From NCBI GenBank assembly GCA_951812305.1, contig CATOSB010000002.1:992001-1056000 (forward strand): DNA of 64,000 bases. Reading direction: 5' to 3'. This stretch comes from an uncultured Paracoccaceae bacterium (GTDB lineage: Bacteria; Pseudomonadota; Alphaproteobacteria; Rhodobacterales; Rhodobacteraceae). The notes beneath the pieces were generated by a model that saw only the letters and a program-made list of their open reading frames with translations, was not told the DNA's origin and ran no database searches. The position numbers and the translations under genes are program-made. Below, piece after piece: positions 63,327 to 64,000 of the stretch; position 1 is the first letter of the stretch, and each line of letters opens with the position of its first letter.

Positions 63327-64000
63327 ATGCAGTTTACCAAAGATGAACTCAAAGCTGCGGCGCAGCTTGTGTATACTCAAATGTCCCCGACGCCTCAGTA
63401 CGCGTGGCCGCAGCTGGCGGAACGCGTGGGCTGCGAGGTCTGGGTCAAACATGAAAACCACACACCAACCGGCGCGTTTAAGGTTCGCGGCGGTATCACA
63501 TTCATCGACTGGGTGCGCCGGACATTTCCCAATTCGCGCGGCATTTGCACCGCAACACGTGGCAATCACGGGCAAAGTCAGGCGCGCGCCGCTGTTCAGG
63601 CCGGTCTAATTGCGAAAGTCTACGCGCCACACGGAAATTCTGTTGAAAAGAACGCCGCCATGCGGGCCTTCGGCGCCGATCTGATCGAATTCGGCGATGA
63701 TTTCGATGTTGCGAAGGAAGAGGCATTTCGGGTGGCCGAGGCGGATGATCTTGTGATCGTTCCTCCATTCCATAAAGAACTGGTGCGTGGCGTCGCGACA
63801 TACGCCTACGAATTGTTGTCCGCCGCTCCCGATCTGGATACCGTGTACGTCCCCATCGGATGCGGGTCAGGGATATGCGGTACAATTCTGGCACGCGACG
63901 CGCTGGGGCTAAACACATCAGTCGTCGGTGTCGTTTCGAGTGAGGCACAATGTGCGAAACTGTCGTTCGAGGCGGGTCGCATGGTGGAAACCAACTCCGC
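63327..64000 (+). CDS. Threonine dehydratase-like PLP enzyme, 5' part (cut by window end)
   Basis: Starts at ATG 63327 after a GGGGGCA site and runs open to the window end (about 224 residues seen). Fold type II PLP enzyme: KHENHTPTGAFKVRGG with the PLP lysine near residue 52, the NHGQSQARAA phosphate/substrate region near 82, and the IGCGSGICGTI glycine loop near 175. Likely threonine or serine ammonia-lyase, or the related hydroxyectoine-pathway EutB; the missing end would decide. Divergent from lysC. Confidence 0.85.
   Translation, partial: MQFTKDELKAAAQLVYTQMSPTPQYAWPQLAERVGCEVWVKHENHTPTGAFKVRGGITFIDWVRRTFPNSRGICTATRGNHGQSQARAAVQAGLIAKVYAPHGNSVEKNAAMRAFGADLIEFGDDFDVAKEEAFRVAEADDLVIVPPFHKELVRGVATYAYELLSAAPDLDTVYVPIGCGSGICGTILARDALGLNTSVVGVVSSEAQCAKLSFEAGRMVETNS

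Noticed and set aside
62001-63575. Aspartate kinase with a 112-residue N-terminal extension
   Set aside because: The extension overlaps the divergent dehydratase gene and lacks similarity; MPVLVMKFGGTS at 63239 is the standard start.
1-64000. CRISPR arrays, prophage, tRNA or rRNA genes
   Set aside because: No regularly spaced repeats, phage structural genes or RNA gene signatures were seen; a covariance-model search would be needed to exclude small RNAs.

Overview
The window looks like the chromosome of a marine alphaproteobacterium of the Rhodobacterales (Roseobacter group). Evidence: GC-rich coding DNA; a clpP-clpX pair and a ptsP/lysC neighbourhood typical of that order; TRAP transporters; many sugar-acid dehydratases; a dimethylglycine-dehydrogenase-like enzyme beside a sulfatase; and the conserved Roseobacter-type intergenic hairpin after 14.1 kb. 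No rRNA, tRNA, phage or CRISPR was recognised.

Layout. 0-4.2 kb: end of a FAD/GcvT-type dehydrogenase, a sulfatase, a NUDIX hydrolase and the front half of a PiT phosphate permease cut by an IS630-family element. 5.3-22.2 kb: the back half of an SGNH hydrolase, then two divergent catabolic arms for sugar acids or sulfonates (enolase-superfamily, IlvD/Edd, FAH, 2-hydroxyacid dehydrogenase / DenD-like, TAXI binding protein, sulfopyruvate decarboxylase ComDE-like, UxaA, Gfo/Idh/MocA, PhyH, HIBADH, VOC-cupin). 22.4-25.6 kb: an IS66-type element with a second copy inserted in its own tail. 25.7-36.6 kb: a TRAP transporter with an unusually long DctM, an M19-like protein, two uncharacterised proteins and an Ldh-type dehydrogenase broken by a third IS66 copy. 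36.9-39.8 kb: a small gene, an AbrB-type transporter with its GntR regulator, and a divergent SDR. 40.0-51.3 kb: an amino-sugar locus in two divergent operons (murQ, ABC sugar transporter and Gfo/Idh/MocA on the minus strand; BadF-type kinase, NagR-like regulator, SIS deaminase and nagA on the plus strand) with an IS4-family element between them. 51.5-56.2 kb: back half of the PiT permease, a second copy of the first IS630 element, a different IS630 element with an IS4 copy inside it, and the front half of the SGNH hydrolase. 56.2-64 kb: housekeeping genes clpX, clpP, a PhyH protein, ptsP, lysC and the start of a threonine-dehydratase-like gene.

The strongest result is structural. Two identical-length (1169 bp) IS630 copies in opposite orientation (4180-5348 and 52433-53601) bound a 47.1-kb segment. 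Each copy has half of the PiT gene on one side and half of the SGNH gene on the other. If the segment is flipped, both genes rejoin in frame with one 3-bp target duplication each. The segment has therefore been inverted by recombination between the two IS copies. All other IS copies here keep their own matching target duplications, so only this pair has exchanged flanks.

Functionally the inverted segment is a catabolic block: uptake (TAXI, TRAP, ABC) coupled to dehydratases and dehydrogenases for sugar acids or sulfonates, plus recovery of N-acetylmuramic acid and N-acetylglucosamine. Exact substrates cannot be read from sequence. Several genes (pit, SGNH hydrolase, Ldh-type dehydrogenase, a PhyH fragment) are broken, which points to recent IS expansion.
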